The notes beneath the pieces were generated by a model, which had not been told where the DNA came from, ran no database searches, and worked only from the letters and a program-made list of their open reading frames with translations. Position numbers and translations under genes: made by a program. 64,000 bases of DNA, from the NCBI GenBank assembly GCA_031430015.1, contig JANPAR010000004.1, forward strand, positions 23,907-87,906, read 5' to 3'. The DNA comes from CANJDH01 sp031430015. Its GTDB lineage: Bacteria; Pseudomonadota; Gammaproteobacteria; Burkholderiales; JAEUOS01. This document shows, one piece after another, positions 26,931-35,280 of this stretch (positions are counted from its first letter, which is position 1; the number at the start of each line of letters is the position of its first letter).

Positions 26931-28060
26931 GTGATCTAAACAAACTGCGCCGCGAAATCGATCGCCTTGACGATGAGCTATTGAAGCTGCTCAACGCGCG
27001 CGCGGAAGTCTCCAAGCAGATCGGCGCGGCCAAACGTGCAGAGAGTACCGAGGATGCCCAGGGTTCCAACGGTGTCGAGGGTAAGAGTGGCCGTGCGCCA
27101 GTGGTGTTCCGCCCCGAGCGCGAAGCCCACGTGCTGCGCCGCTTGCAAGACGCTAACCCCGGCCCGTTGCCCAACGCCGCAGTCAGCCGCATTTATCACG
27201 AGATCATGTCGGCGAGCTCGGCGCTGCAGCGCCCGATTCGCGTCGCCTACCTCGGCCCGGCCGGCACCTTCAGCGAACAGGCTGTCATCAAGCAGTTTGG
27301 CCGCTCGGCAGTTGCCGTCGCGTGCGCCAATTTTGACGAAGTGTTTCGCCGCACCGAGACCGGTGAGACCGATTTTTCGGTAGTACCGGTCGAGAATTCG
27401 ACCGAGGGCGCGATCTCGCGGGCGCTCGATTTGTTGCTCACCACACCACTCAAGATTTGCTCTGAAGTGGTAGTGCGCGTGCAGCAAAACCTGATGCGCA
27501 AGCGTGAGGGCATGGACGCCATCACCAAGGTCTACTCGCACGCGCAGTCGCTCGCACAAACGCAGGGCTGGCTCAATCGCAATTTGCCGGGCGTGGATCG
27601 CGTCACGGTCGAGTCCAACGCCGAAGCCGCGCGCCTCGCCAGCCTCGACACCGGCACGGCAGCCATCGCCGGCCTCAACGCCGCTGAGAACTACGGCCTC
27701 ACCGTGCTCGCACCCAACATCGAAGACGACCCGACCAACCGCACGCGCTTCATCGTCGCCGGTCAGATTGACGCGCAGCGCAGTGGCCGCGACCGCACCT
27801 GGCTGGTCATGTCGGCACCCAATAAGCCCGGCGCGGTGCACGCGCTGCTCACGCCCTTCGCCAAACACGGTGTGTCGATGACCAAACTCGAATCGCGCCC
27901 CGCGCGCATCGCCTCGATGCCCGGCTCGTGGGAATACCTGTTCTATGTCGATATCGAAGGCCATCAGCAAGACACGGTGGTGGCCAAGGCGCTCGATGAA
28001 TTGAAGTCGATTGCGCCCTATCTCAAGATTTTTGGCTCCTTCCCGGTTGGCGACTACTGA
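26927..28060 (+). CDS. pheA: bifunctional chorismate mutase / prephenate dehydratase (P-protein)
   Basis: Makes phenylpyruvate from chorismate via prephenate. The protein is 377 residues. Chorismate mutase covers about residues 1-105, prephenate dehydratase about 108-285 (VAYLGPAGTFSEQA; VENSTEGAIS), and a C-terminal ACT domain about 295-375 carries the Phe-binding ESRP motif for feedback inhibition. Unusually, about 18 residues (from AESTEDAQ to KSGRAP) are inserted in the mutase domain before the conserved FRPEREAHVL, and their DNA is a 9-bp tandem repeat. Whether mutase activity survives is not known, though the flanking catalytic residues are kept. Confidence 0.95.
   Translation: MSDLNKLRREIDRLDDELLKLLNARAEVSKQIGAAKRAESTEDAQGSNGVEGKSGRAPVVFRPEREAHVLRRLQDANPGPLPNAAVSRIYHEIMSASSALQRPIRVAYLGPAGTFSEQAVIKQFGRSAVAVACANFDEVFRRTETGETDFSVVPVENSTEGAISRALDLLLTTPLKICSEVVVRVQQNLMRKREGMDAITKVYSHAQSLAQTQGWLNRNLPGVDRVTVESNAEAARLASLDTGTAAIAGLNAAENYGLTVLAPNIEDDPTNRTRFIVAGQIDAQRSGRDRTWLVMSAPNKPGAVHALLTPFAKHGVSMTKLESRPARIASMPGSWEYLFYVDIEGHQQDTVVAKALDELKSIAPYLKIFGSFPVGDY
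27042..27095. repeat. 9-bp tandem repeat inserted in pheA
   Basis: Six 9-base units of consensus AGGGTNCCN run from 27042 to 27095, in frame. They encode the extra peptide in the chorismate mutase domain. In another frame the periodicity shows as a regular Arg-Val-Pro-like pattern. Confidence 0.7.
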
Positions 28061-28112
28061 TCGCACCCGACCGCTTGCGGTCAGCGTCTTCCCGCGCCGC
28101 GCTCCAATCTTC

Positions 28113-28134
28113 AGTTTCATTCCCGAGTTTCATT
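28113..28134. repeat. 13-bp duplication upstream of hisC
   Basis: AGTTTCATT occurs twice, 13 bases apart, in the 94-base pheA-hisC spacer. Nothing else is seen in that spacer. Confidence 0.4.
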
Positions 28135-28154
28135 TTCTTGCCACGCCCATCGTC

Positions 28155-29279
28155 ATGAACTACACCGACCTCGCCCCCGCCTACGTGCGCGCCATCGCCC
28201 CTTACCAGCCCGGCAAGCCGATCTCTGAAGTCGCGCGCGAGTTGGGCCTGGCCGAGAAAGACATCATCAAGCTCGCGTCGAACGAAAACCCGCTCGGCTG
28301 CGGCGAGAAAGCCAAGGCGGCGATGCGCAAGGCTATCGAAGAAGCGCATCTCTACCCCGACGGCAGCGGCTATGAACTGAAAGCCGCGCTCGCCAAAAAA
28401 TGGGGCGTTTCGATGGAGTCCATCGTCATCGGCAACGGCTCCAATGATCTGCTCGACTACATCGCGATGGCCTATCTCGCGCCCGGCGCATCGGCGGTGT
28501 ATGCGCAACACTGCTTCGCGGTCTACCCGATCACCGTGCTCGCGCGCGGCGCCACCGGCATCAAGGTGCCGGCCAAGGCCTATGGCAACGACCTTGACGC
28601 GATGCGCGCCGCCATCAAGCCCGACACGCGAGTCTTGTTCCTCGCCAACCCCAACAACCCGACCGGCACCTTCACGCCTTACCCCGAGATTCACGCCTTC
28701 CTGAAAAAGGTGCCGGCCAACGTCATCGTCGTACTCGACGAGGCCTACAACGAATTTTTGCCGCACGAGTTGCGCGTCAACACGACGGAGTGGTTGAAAG
28801 AATTTCCCAACCTCGTCCTCACGCGCACCTTCTGCAAGATCTACGGCTTGGCCGGTCTGCGCTGCGGCTACATGCTCGGCCACCCGCAGGTGTGCGACAT
28901 GGTCAATCGCGTGCGTGCGCCGTTCAACGTCAACTCGATTGCACAAGCCGCCGCGCTCGCTGCGCTCGGTGACGACGAGTTCGTCACCCGCACCTATGAC
29001 AACAACCGTGCCGGCATGGCGCAATTGATCGCCGGCTGCGCGGAACAAAAGCTCGACTTCATTCCGTCCTTCGGCAACTTCATCACCATTGACGTGGGCA
29101 ATGGCCCGGCCGTGTTCAACGCGCTGCTCAAACGCGGCGTGATCGTGCGGCCCATCGTCGGCTACGAATTGCCCAAGCACATTCGCGTCACCATCGGCTT
29201 AGCCGAGGAGAATGCGCGCTTCCTGAGTGCACTCAAGGAGGCCCTCGCCGAAGTCGCACAGGCTTCGATGAAGGACTGA
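28155..29279 (+). CDS. hisC: histidinol-phosphate aminotransferase
   Basis: A PLP aminotransferase of 374 residues. In this neighbourhood, between pheA and tyrA, it can also serve aromatic amino-acid transamination. Motifs are KLASNENPLG near residue 40, NPNNPTGT near 170, LDEAYNEF near 195 and the PLP-binding Lys in RTFCKIYGLAGLRCGY near 235. The usual Ser before that Lys (FSK) is Cys here, and Lys is followed by Ile instead of Ala. The ATG at 28155 begins the conserved N-terminus; a longer reading is not conserved. Confidence 0.95.
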   Translation: MNYTDLAPAYVRAIAPYQPGKPISEVARELGLAEKDIIKLASNENPLGCGEKAKAAMRKAIEEAHLYPDGSGYELKAALAKKWGVSMESIVIGNGSNDLLDYIAMAYLAPGASAVYAQHCFAVYPITVLARGATGIKVPAKAYGNDLDAMRAAIKPDTRVLFLANPNNPTGTFTPYPEIHAFLKKVPANVIVVLDEAYNEFLPHELRVNTTEWLKEFPNLVLTRTFCKIYGLAGLRCGYMLGHPQVCDMVNRVRAPFNVNSIAQAAALAALGDDEFVTRTYDNNRAGMAQLIAGCAEQKLDFIPSFGNFITIDVGNGPAVFNALLKRGVIVRPIVGYELPKHIRVTIGLAEENARFLSALKEALAEVAQASMKD

Positions 29280-29281
29280 TC

Positions 29282-30196
29282 TTGATCGACTGCCTTGTCA
29301 TCACCGGCGTCGGCCTGATCGGCGGTTCGTTCGCGCTCGCGCTCAAACAAAAGGGCTTGGTCAAACACGTCACCGGTGTCGGGCGCAGCCGCGCCAATCT
29401 GGAGCGTGCACTTGAACTCGGCTTGATTGACGATATTGCCGGCGACACCGCATCGACATCTCGTGCCTACGCCCGCGCTGATTTCATCTTTGTCGCCACG
29501 CCCGTCGGCCAAATGGCGCGCGTGTTCGCAGACATCGCACCGCAGCTCAAAGACGGTGCGGTCGTCTGCGACGGCGGCAGCACCAAGTGCGATGTAGTCG
29601 CTCTCGCACGCGCCGCGTTCGGTGCTCGCATCGGCCAGTTCGTCCCGGCTCATCCTATCGCCGGCGCAGAGCTGACCGGCGCCGACGCCGCCAAGGCGAA
29701 TCTCTACGAAGGCAAAAAGCTCGTCATGGCGCCCCTGCCAGAAACCGCTCCAGGAGCCATTCTGCGCGTGCAACAAGCCTGGGAGGCTTGCGGCGCAAGG
29801 GTTTCCACGATGACGCCCGAGCTGCACGACAAAACCTTCGCCGCCGTGAGCCACCTGCCGCACGTGCTCGCCTTTGCGCTGGTCGACGAAATCGCCCGCA
29901 AGCCGCACGGCGATACGCTGTTTCAATACGCCGCTAGTGGCTTTCGCGATTTCACTCGTATCGCTGGCTCGTCGCCTGAAATGTGGCGCGACATTGCGAT
30001 TGCCAACCGCGCTGCATTGCTCACCGAGATCGATGAATTCACCGCACGCCTGCAAGCCGTGCGCGCGATGATCGAGGCGTCTGACGCTGCTGCGCTCGAT
30101 GCCGTGTTTGCCAATGCGCGCGATGCGCGGCGAGCGTGGCTCGACTCCATTGAAAATCTGGGCAAGGTGGCTAGTCTGCCGGTGCGCGATGCTTGA
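29282..30196 (+). CDS. tyrA: prephenate dehydrogenase
   Basis: Oxidises prephenate to 4-hydroxyphenylpyruvate for tyrosine. The protein is 304 residues, a stand-alone class without mutase or ACT domain. The NAD(P) site is GVGLIGGSFA near the N-terminus; substrate-site blocks are VPAHPIAGAE, AVSHLPHVLA and GFRDFTRIAGSSPEMW. The apparent start is a TTG two bases after the hisC stop, with AAGGA just upstream; no ATG is available in frame. It is followed after 43 bases by aroA. Confidence 0.95.
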   Translation: MIDCLVITGVGLIGGSFALALKQKGLVKHVTGVGRSRANLERALELGLIDDIAGDTASTSRAYARADFIFVATPVGQMARVFADIAPQLKDGAVVCDGGSTKCDVVALARAAFGARIGQFVPAHPIAGAELTGADAAKANLYEGKKLVMAPLPETAPGAILRVQQAWEACGARVSTMTPELHDKTFAAVSHLPHVLAFALVDEIARKPHGDTLFQYAASGFRDFTRIAGSSPEMWRDIAIANRAALLTEIDEFTARLQAVRAMIEASDAAALDAVFANARDARRAWLDSIENLGKVASLPVRDA

Positions 30197-30239
30197 CGCG
30201 CGGCGCGGCACGCTCCTGCATCGTCGAGCCGGCTGAGAT

Positions 30240-31565
30240 ATGGAGTATCTCGATCTTCCACCAGTCGCCCGCGCCAGCGGCACCATCAAGCTGCCCGGCT
30301 CGAAAAGCATTTCCAACCGCACGCTGCTGCTCGCGGCCCTAAGTGCCGGCGAGACGCGCATCACCGATCTGCTCGACTCAGACGACACACGCGTGATGCT
30401 CGCGGCATTGAAGACGCTCGGCATCAGTGTCAGGCAAGACAGCAATGACTGGATTGTTCATCCTGGCGCGGATACCGCCGGCAGTCAGTCCGCCGGCGTG
30501 TTTCCGGTCAAGCGGGCTGATCTGTTCATGGGCAACGCCGGCACGGCGATCCGGCCGCTGACCGCCGCGCTGGCGTTGAGCGGCGGTGATTACACGCTCT
30601 CCGGCGTGCCGCGCATGCACGAGCGGCCAATTGGCGATCTGGTCGATGGCTTGCGCGCCGTGGGCGCGGATGTGCGCTATGCGGGTGCGGAAGGCTATCC
30701 GCCGCTTGAGATTCGTCCTGCCGCCATCACGCTGACGGGCGCTGTGCCGGTCAAGGGCAATGTGTCAAGCCAGTTCCTCACGGCGCTATTGATGGCGTTG
30801 CCGCTGACGGGCAAGGCGGCAACGATTGAAGTGGTGGGCGAGTTGATCTCCAAGCCCTATATCGAAATTACGCTCAACCTGATGCAGCGCTTCGGTATCA
30901 CGGTGACGCGCGATGACTGGCGCGCGTTTCACATTCCCGCTGCGCGCTATGTCAGCCCGGGCGCCATCGCCGTTGAGGGGGATGCGTCGTCGGCTTCGTA
31001 CTTCCTCGCGGCGGGCGCTTTGGGCGGCGGGGCGGCTCCGTTGCGTGTCGATGGCGTGGGCCGCGCCAGCATTCAGGGTGATGTGCGCTTCATCGAATCG
31101 CTGGCGGCGATGGGTGCCAATGTGTCCGTAGGCGACAACTGGATCGAGGTGCGCGGTGCCGATGACAACGCGCGCGGGGCCAAGCTGCGCGCCATCGACG
31201 CCGACTTCAATCACATCCCGGACGCCGCGATGACCATCGCCGTGCTTGCCCTGTTCGCCGACGGCCCGTCCACGTTGCGCAATATCGCCTCGTGGCGCGT
31301 GAAGGAGACCGATCGCATCGCCGCGATGGCCACCGAGTTGCGCAAGCTCGGCGCGCTGGTGGAAGAGGGCGCGGATTATTTGCGCATCACCCCGCCAGCG
31401 CGATTGAACCCCACTGCAGCCATCGATACCTACGACGACCACCGCATGGCGATGTGTTTTTCGCTCGCGGCATTTGGCGGTGTGCCGGTTCGCATCAATG
31501 ATCCGGCTTGTGTTAACAAGACGTTTCCGGAGTATTTCGCTGAATTTGCGAGGCTCACCGCATGA
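30240..31565 (+). CDS. aroA: 3-phosphoshikimate 1-carboxyvinyltransferase (EPSP synthase)
   Basis: Joins shikimate-3-phosphate and PEP on the shikimate pathway. The protein is 441 residues. Conserved segments are LPGSKSISNRTLLLAAL, the PEP-site FMGNAGTAIRPLTAAL, RMHERPIGDLVDGLR and the C-terminal DTYDDHRMAM. It belongs to the glyphosate-sensitive class I type by these motifs. A short loop before VFPVKRADLF (DTAGS then QSAGV) looks like a 15-bp in-frame duplication (30471-30500). The stop overlaps cmk by 4 bases. Confidence 0.97.
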   Translation: MEYLDLPPVARASGTIKLPGSKSISNRTLLLAALSAGETRITDLLDSDDTRVMLAALKTLGISVRQDSNDWIVHPGADTAGSQSAGVFPVKRADLFMGNAGTAIRPLTAALALSGGDYTLSGVPRMHERPIGDLVDGLRAVGADVRYAGAEGYPPLEIRPAAITLTGAVPVKGNVSSQFLTALLMALPLTGKAATIEVVGELISKPYIEITLNLMQRFGITVTRDDWRAFHIPAARYVSPGAIAVEGDASSASYFLAAGALGGGAAPLRVDGVGRASIQGDVRFIESLAAMGANVSVGDNWIEVRGADDNARGAKLRAIDADFNHIPDAAMTIAVLALFADGPSTLRNIASWRVKETDRIAAMATELRKLGALVEEGADYLRITPPARLNPTAAIDTYDDHRMAMCFSLAAFGGVPVRINDPACVNKTFPEYFAEFARLTA

Positions 31566-32317
31566 ATGGTGCAATCACTGCGCCGGTCATCGCGATTGAC
31601 GGCCCGTCGGCCTCGGGTAAAGGCGCCGTCGCCCAGCTCGTGGCCGCGGCTTTGGGCTTTGCCTATCTCGACAGTGGTGCGATCTATCGGGCGGCAGCGT
31701 TGGCGAGTGCGCGTGCCGGATTGGGTGTTCCGGAAGGATTGGCTGCTGCTGACGAGGCTGTGGTCGATCGTGCTGTTGCGCGACTCGCTGAGGTTGCCGG
31801 CACCATGCCGCTGCGGTTCGCGCACGGCAAGATTTGGCTCGATGCCGACGATGTCACGTCCCTGATTCGCAGCGAGGGCTGCGGAATCGCTGCATCGCGC
31901 ATTTCCGCTCTGCCTGCCGTGCGCGCGGCCTTGCTGCAGCGGCAGCGCGACTTTCGCGTTGCCCCGGGTCTGGTGGCGGATGGCCGCGATATGGCTTCGG
32001 TGGTGTTCCCCGATGCGGCTCTCAAGGTGTTCCTGACGGCCAGCGCCGAAGAGCGTGCCTCGCGGCGCGTTGCGCAGTTGGCAGGCATCGCGTTAAAAGA
32101 CGCCAAGTATTTGATCGAAAAAGAAAAAGATGCTAAACTTAACGTCCTTTTCGATTCCGTTTTGAGCGATTTGCAAGAGCGTGACCGGCGTGATGCCGGA
32201 CGTGCTGCGGCACCGCTAAAACAGGTTGAGGGGGCGCTGCTTCTGGATACGACGAATCTGTCGATTGAGGCGGCGGTGGCCCAAATCCTTGCATTGTGGG
32301 CTGGTGTCAGGCAGTAG
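31562..32317 (+). CDS. cmk: cytidylate kinase
   Basis: Phosphorylates CMP and dCMP. The protein is 251 residues, slightly longer than the 220-230 usual. The P-loop DGPSASGKGAVAQ is near residues 13-25, YLDSGAIYRA follows, and DGRDMASVVFPDA binds the nucleotide. It starts inside the aroA stop (ATGA). The aroA–cmk–rpsA–ihfB order is conserved widely in proteobacteria. Confidence 0.97.
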   Translation: MNGAITAPVIAIDGPSASGKGAVAQLVAAALGFAYLDSGAIYRAAALASARAGLGVPEGLAAADEAVVDRAVARLAEVAGTMPLRFAHGKIWLDADDVTSLIRSEGCGIAASRISALPAVRAALLQRQRDFRVAPGLVADGRDMASVVFPDAALKVFLTASAEERASRRVAQLAGIALKDAKYLIEKEKDAKLNVLFDSVLSDLQERDRRDAGRAAAPLKQVEGALLLDTTNLSIEAAVAQILALWAGVRQ

Positions 32318-32325
32318 AGAGTAGG

Positions 32326-32351
32326 GGTACCGCAACTCAGAGGTACCGCAA
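32326..32351. repeat. GGTACCGCAA direct repeat upstream of rpsA
   Basis: GGTACCGCAA occurs exactly at 32326-32335 and 32342-32351, a 16-base period. The 177-base cmk-rpsA spacer shows no other structure I can support. Confidence 0.55.
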
Positions 32352-32494
32352 GAAGAAGTGCGGCAATACGGCGGCAGCGAATTTCGCAACGGAGTTTCTG
32401 CCAGTTTTCAACCAACCCCCCGCATCGCACCGGCTTTTTTGCCGGCCTCGGTCACCCCGGCGATCCGGATGCAGCATCCACTTTAGGTTTATTC

Positions 32495-34207
32495 ATGTCA
32501 CTCGCTCAACAGGCCGCCGAAATGGCCAATGAAAGTTTTGCCGCTCTTTTTGAAGAGTCGATCAAGTCGCAGGAAATGCGCGCCGGCGAAGTTATCACCG
32601 CCGAAGTGGTCCGCATCGATTACAACCATGTGGTCGTTAACGCGGGCCTGAAATCCGAGTCTTACATTCCGCTGTCCGAGTTCAAGGACGATGCTGGTGA
32701 AATCACGGTCCAGATTGGCGATTTCGTCGCCGTCGCGATCGATTCAATTGAAAACGGCTTTGGCGAGACCCTGCTGTCGCGTGACAAGGCCAAGCGCCTC
32801 TCGGCATGGCTGGACCTCGAAAAAGCCATGGAGTCGGGCGAGATTGTCTCCGGCACCGTGACCGGCAAGGTCAAGGGCGGCCTGACCGTCATGATGAACA
32901 GCGTGCGCGCGTTCCTGCCCGGCTCGCTCGTCGATACCCGGCCGATGAAGGACACCACGCCGCTCGAAGGCAAGACCCTCGAATTCAAGGTCATCAAGAT
33001 CGACAAGAAGCGCAACAACGTGGTGGTGTCGCGCCGCGCCGTGCTCGAGGCTTCGCAAGGTGAAGAGCGCCAGAAGCTGCTCTCCAACCTCACTGAAGGC
33101 GCGATCGTCAAGGGCGTGGTCAAGAACATCACCGATTACGGCGCATTCGTGGACCTCGGCGGTATCGATGGCCTGTTGCACATCACCGACCTCGCCTGGC
33201 GCCGCGTGCGTCACCCGTCCGAAGTGCTGGCGGTGGGCGATGAAATCACGGCAAAAATTCTCAAGTTCGACCAGGAAAAAAATCGCGTCTCGCTCGGCGT
33301 CAAACAGTTGGGCGACGACCCGTGGGTTGGCATTGGCCGCCGTTATCCGCAGAGCACGCGTCTGTTCGGTAAGGTGACCAACCTCACCGACTATGGCGCA
33401 TTTGTCGAAGTCGAAGCCGGCATCGAAGGCCTGGTACACGTCTCCGAGATGGACTGGACGAACAAGAACGTGCATCCGTCCAAAGTTGTTGCATTGGGTG
33501 ACGAAGTTGAAGTCATGATCCTCGAGATCGACGAAGACCGCCGCCGCATTTCGCTCGGCATGAAGCAGTGCGCACCGAACCCGTGGGACGATTTTTCGAT
33601 CAACCACAAGAAGGGCGACAAGGTCAAAGGCGCGATCAAGTCGATCACCGACTTCGGCGTGTTCATCGGCCTGCCGGGCGGAATCGATGGTCTGGTGCAT
33701 CTGTCCGACCTGTCGTGGTCGGCGACCGGCGAAGAAGCCGTCAAGAACTTCAAGAAGGGCGACGAAATCGAGGCCCTGGTGCTGGCCATCGACACCGAGC
33801 GCGAGCGTATTTCACTGGGTGTCAAGCAGTTGGATGGAGACCCGTTCACCAGCTTTGTGGCTGTGAACGACAAAGGCACGCTGGTCAAAGGTGTAGTCAA
33901 GAGCGTTGATGCCAAGGGTGCCGTGATCGGCCTCGATGGCGACATCGAAGCCTACTTGCGTGCCTCGGAAATTTCTCGTGACCGTGTGCAGGATGCCTCG
34001 ACGCAGCTGGCGGTGGGCGACAAGGTCGAGGCAGTCATCATCAACGTTGACCGCAAGACCCGCAACATCAACGTGTCGATCAAGGCCAAAGATCAGGCTG
34101 AGGAGACGCAGGTGATCAAGCAGTTGCAGGACGCAGGCGCCGGCAATGCCAAGGAAGGCACCACCAACCTTGGCGCGCTGCTCAAAGCCAAGATGGACCA
34201 GAAGTAA
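32495..34207 (+). CDS. rpsA: 30S ribosomal protein S1
   Basis: Binds mRNA at the ribosome to aid initiation. The protein is 570 residues with six S1 RNA-binding repeats; the best preserved are at about residues 195-265, 282-352 and 369-440 (each containing a form of ITDYGAFVDLGGIDGLLH). The first two repeats are the ribosome-docking, degenerate kind. The ATG at 32495 (MSLAQQAAEMANESF) has a weak AGG upstream; an ATG nine codons later is possible. It is followed by an inverted repeat and ihfB. Confidence 0.98.
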   Translation: MSLAQQAAEMANESFAALFEESIKSQEMRAGEVITAEVVRIDYNHVVVNAGLKSESYIPLSEFKDDAGEITVQIGDFVAVAIDSIENGFGETLLSRDKAKRLSAWLDLEKAMESGEIVSGTVTGKVKGGLTVMMNSVRAFLPGSLVDTRPMKDTTPLEGKTLEFKVIKIDKKRNNVVVSRRAVLEASQGEERQKLLSNLTEGAIVKGVVKNITDYGAFVDLGGIDGLLHITDLAWRRVRHPSEVLAVGDEITAKILKFDQEKNRVSLGVKQLGDDPWVGIGRRYPQSTRLFGKVTNLTDYGAFVEVEAGIEGLVHVSEMDWTNKNVHPSKVVALGDEVEVMILEIDEDRRRISLGMKQCAPNPWDDFSINHKKGDKVKGAIKSITDFGVFIGLPGGIDGLVHLSDLSWSATGEEAVKNFKKGDEIEALVLAIDTERERISLGVKQLDGDPFTSFVAVNDKGTLVKGVVKSVDAKGAVIGLDGDIEAYLRASEISRDRVQDASTQLAVGDKVEAVIINVDRKTRNINVSIKAKDQAEETQVIKQLQDAGAGNAKEGTTNLGALLKAKMDQK

Positions 34208-34265
34208 GCTTACGGGTAAGCACGTAAACGCACGGCGGTCTTCACGCAACGTACGCGACGAATCA

Positions 34266-34320
34266 GGGTGCAGTAGTGACAAGGTTTGGCGGCTTGCCGT
34301 TTGACGTAGTCACTGCACCC
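34266..34320. other. bulged inverted repeat between rpsA and ihfB
   Basis: GGGTGCAGT (34266) pairs with ACTGCACCC (34312-34320), and with a 3-base bulge the stem extends through GTGAC/GTCAC to about 12 bp around a 28-base loop. No T run follows. It could stop or stabilise the rpsA message or be an ihfB leader structure. Confidence 0.5.
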
Positions 34321-34349
34321 AGGTTCTCCAGTTAACCACAGGCGCAGCG

Positions 34350-34694
34350 GTGTCCTTCGAATTCGAAATCAACGGTGTCACCAAGTCGGATCTGATCACG
34401 CGGCTCGCCGCGCGCTATCCGCAATTGGTGGCCAAGGATGCCGACCTTGCGGTCAAGACGATTCTCGATGAGATGACTACCTCTTTGTCGCAGGGGCAGC
34501 GCATCGAGATTCGCGGTTTTGGCAGCTTTGGCCTCAACTACCGGCCGCCGCGCATCGGGCGCAACCCGAAGTCGGGCGACAAGGTGCAGGTGCCGGAGAA
34601 ACACGTACCGCACTTCAAGGCCGGCAAGGAATTGCGTGACCGCGTTGACGCGGGTCTCAATGCGGCGGCACCGCGTGCGGTGGCGGGGCGTTGA
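34350..34694 (+). CDS. ihfB: integration host factor subunit beta
   Basis: DNA-bending nucleoid protein that pairs with IHF-alpha (not in this window). The read frame is 114 residues. The conserved core begins TKSDLITRLAARYPQL and includes RGFGSFGLNYR and the DNA-intercalating Pro arm RIGRNPKSGDKV. The only usable start, GTG at 34350, adds about ten residues (SFEFEINGV) before the conserved core; the family normally begins MTKSEL. The codon at that point is GTC, so either the extension is real or a non-standard start is used. Confidence 0.94.
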   Translation: MSFEFEINGVTKSDLITRLAARYPQLVAKDADLAVKTILDEMTTSLSQGQRIEIRGFGSFGLNYRPPRIGRNPKSGDKVQVPEKHVPHFKAGKELRDRVDAGLNAAAPRAVAGR

Positions 34695-34760
34695 GACGTA
34701 TGTCCGACTTGCGAATGCAAACCCTAAACGACCCTGCCGGCTTTGCCGCTGGCGACCCGG

Positions 34761-34785
34761 CGGCACGCAAGTGCCGTTTTTTTTT
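34761..34785 (+). terminator. Rho-independent terminator after ihfB
   Basis: CGGCAC and GTGCCG form a perfect 6-bp stem with a GCAA tetraloop, followed by nine T. It lies 66 bases past the ihfB stop and separates it from lapA. Confidence 0.9.
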
Positions 34786-34863
34786 GCGGGCGAGTGGATT
34801 GCGGGAATGCAGGCAGGAGAACCTTGCCTGCCGAGGGATTTGGCAGCACGGCCAGAGGCAAGC

Positions 34864-35277
34864 ATGCGCTACGTGACGGCTGCGCTGCGCTGGTTTTTGT
34901 TTTTGGTGTTCTTTTTGTTCGCGCTCAAAAATCACGAACTGGTCTCGCTGCGGTTTTACTTTGACCTTGAGTGGAAGCTGCCGCTGGTGCTGCTACTGTT
35001 TGTATTTTTTCTGGCGGGGGCCGTGATTGGCCTGCTGGCGCTGTTGCCGCGTGTCATGCGTCAGCGGCGCGAGATCAATACTGCGCTGGCCGAAGTGAAA
35101 TGGCTGCGCGAGCCTGGTACCGGCAAACGTGCCGGGGCCCATGGAGGTGCTGGTACCAGCGGCAGTAGCGGCGCCTCTGTTGTGGCAGCGGGCGGCGTGG
35201 GAGTCACGGGCGCGACGGCTGCGGTGCTGACGCAAGCGCCGCTGGATGCAGTTGCTCCAGTACCGGCGAGGAAGTAG
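34864..35277 (+). CDS. lapA: LapA-like inner-membrane protein (DUF1049)
   Basis: A 137-residue protein with two transmembrane helices (about residues 6-22 and 38-60) and the family pattern FFLFALKNHELVSLRFYFDL. LapA works with LapB in controlling LPS assembly and FtsH-dependent turnover of LpxC. The C-terminal 60 residues are a Gly/Ala/Ser/Val-rich, low-complexity extension not typical of the family. The ATG starts the conserved MRYVTAALRW. It lies 3 bases before lapB, so it is in the same operon. Confidence 0.9.
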   Translation: MRYVTAALRWFLFLVFFLFALKNHELVSLRFYFDLEWKLPLVLLLFVFFLAGAVIGLLALLPRVMRQRREINTALAEVKWLREPGTGKRAGAHGGAGTSGSSGASVVAAGGVGVTGATAAVLTQAPLDAVAPVPARK

Positions 35278-35280
35278 GCG

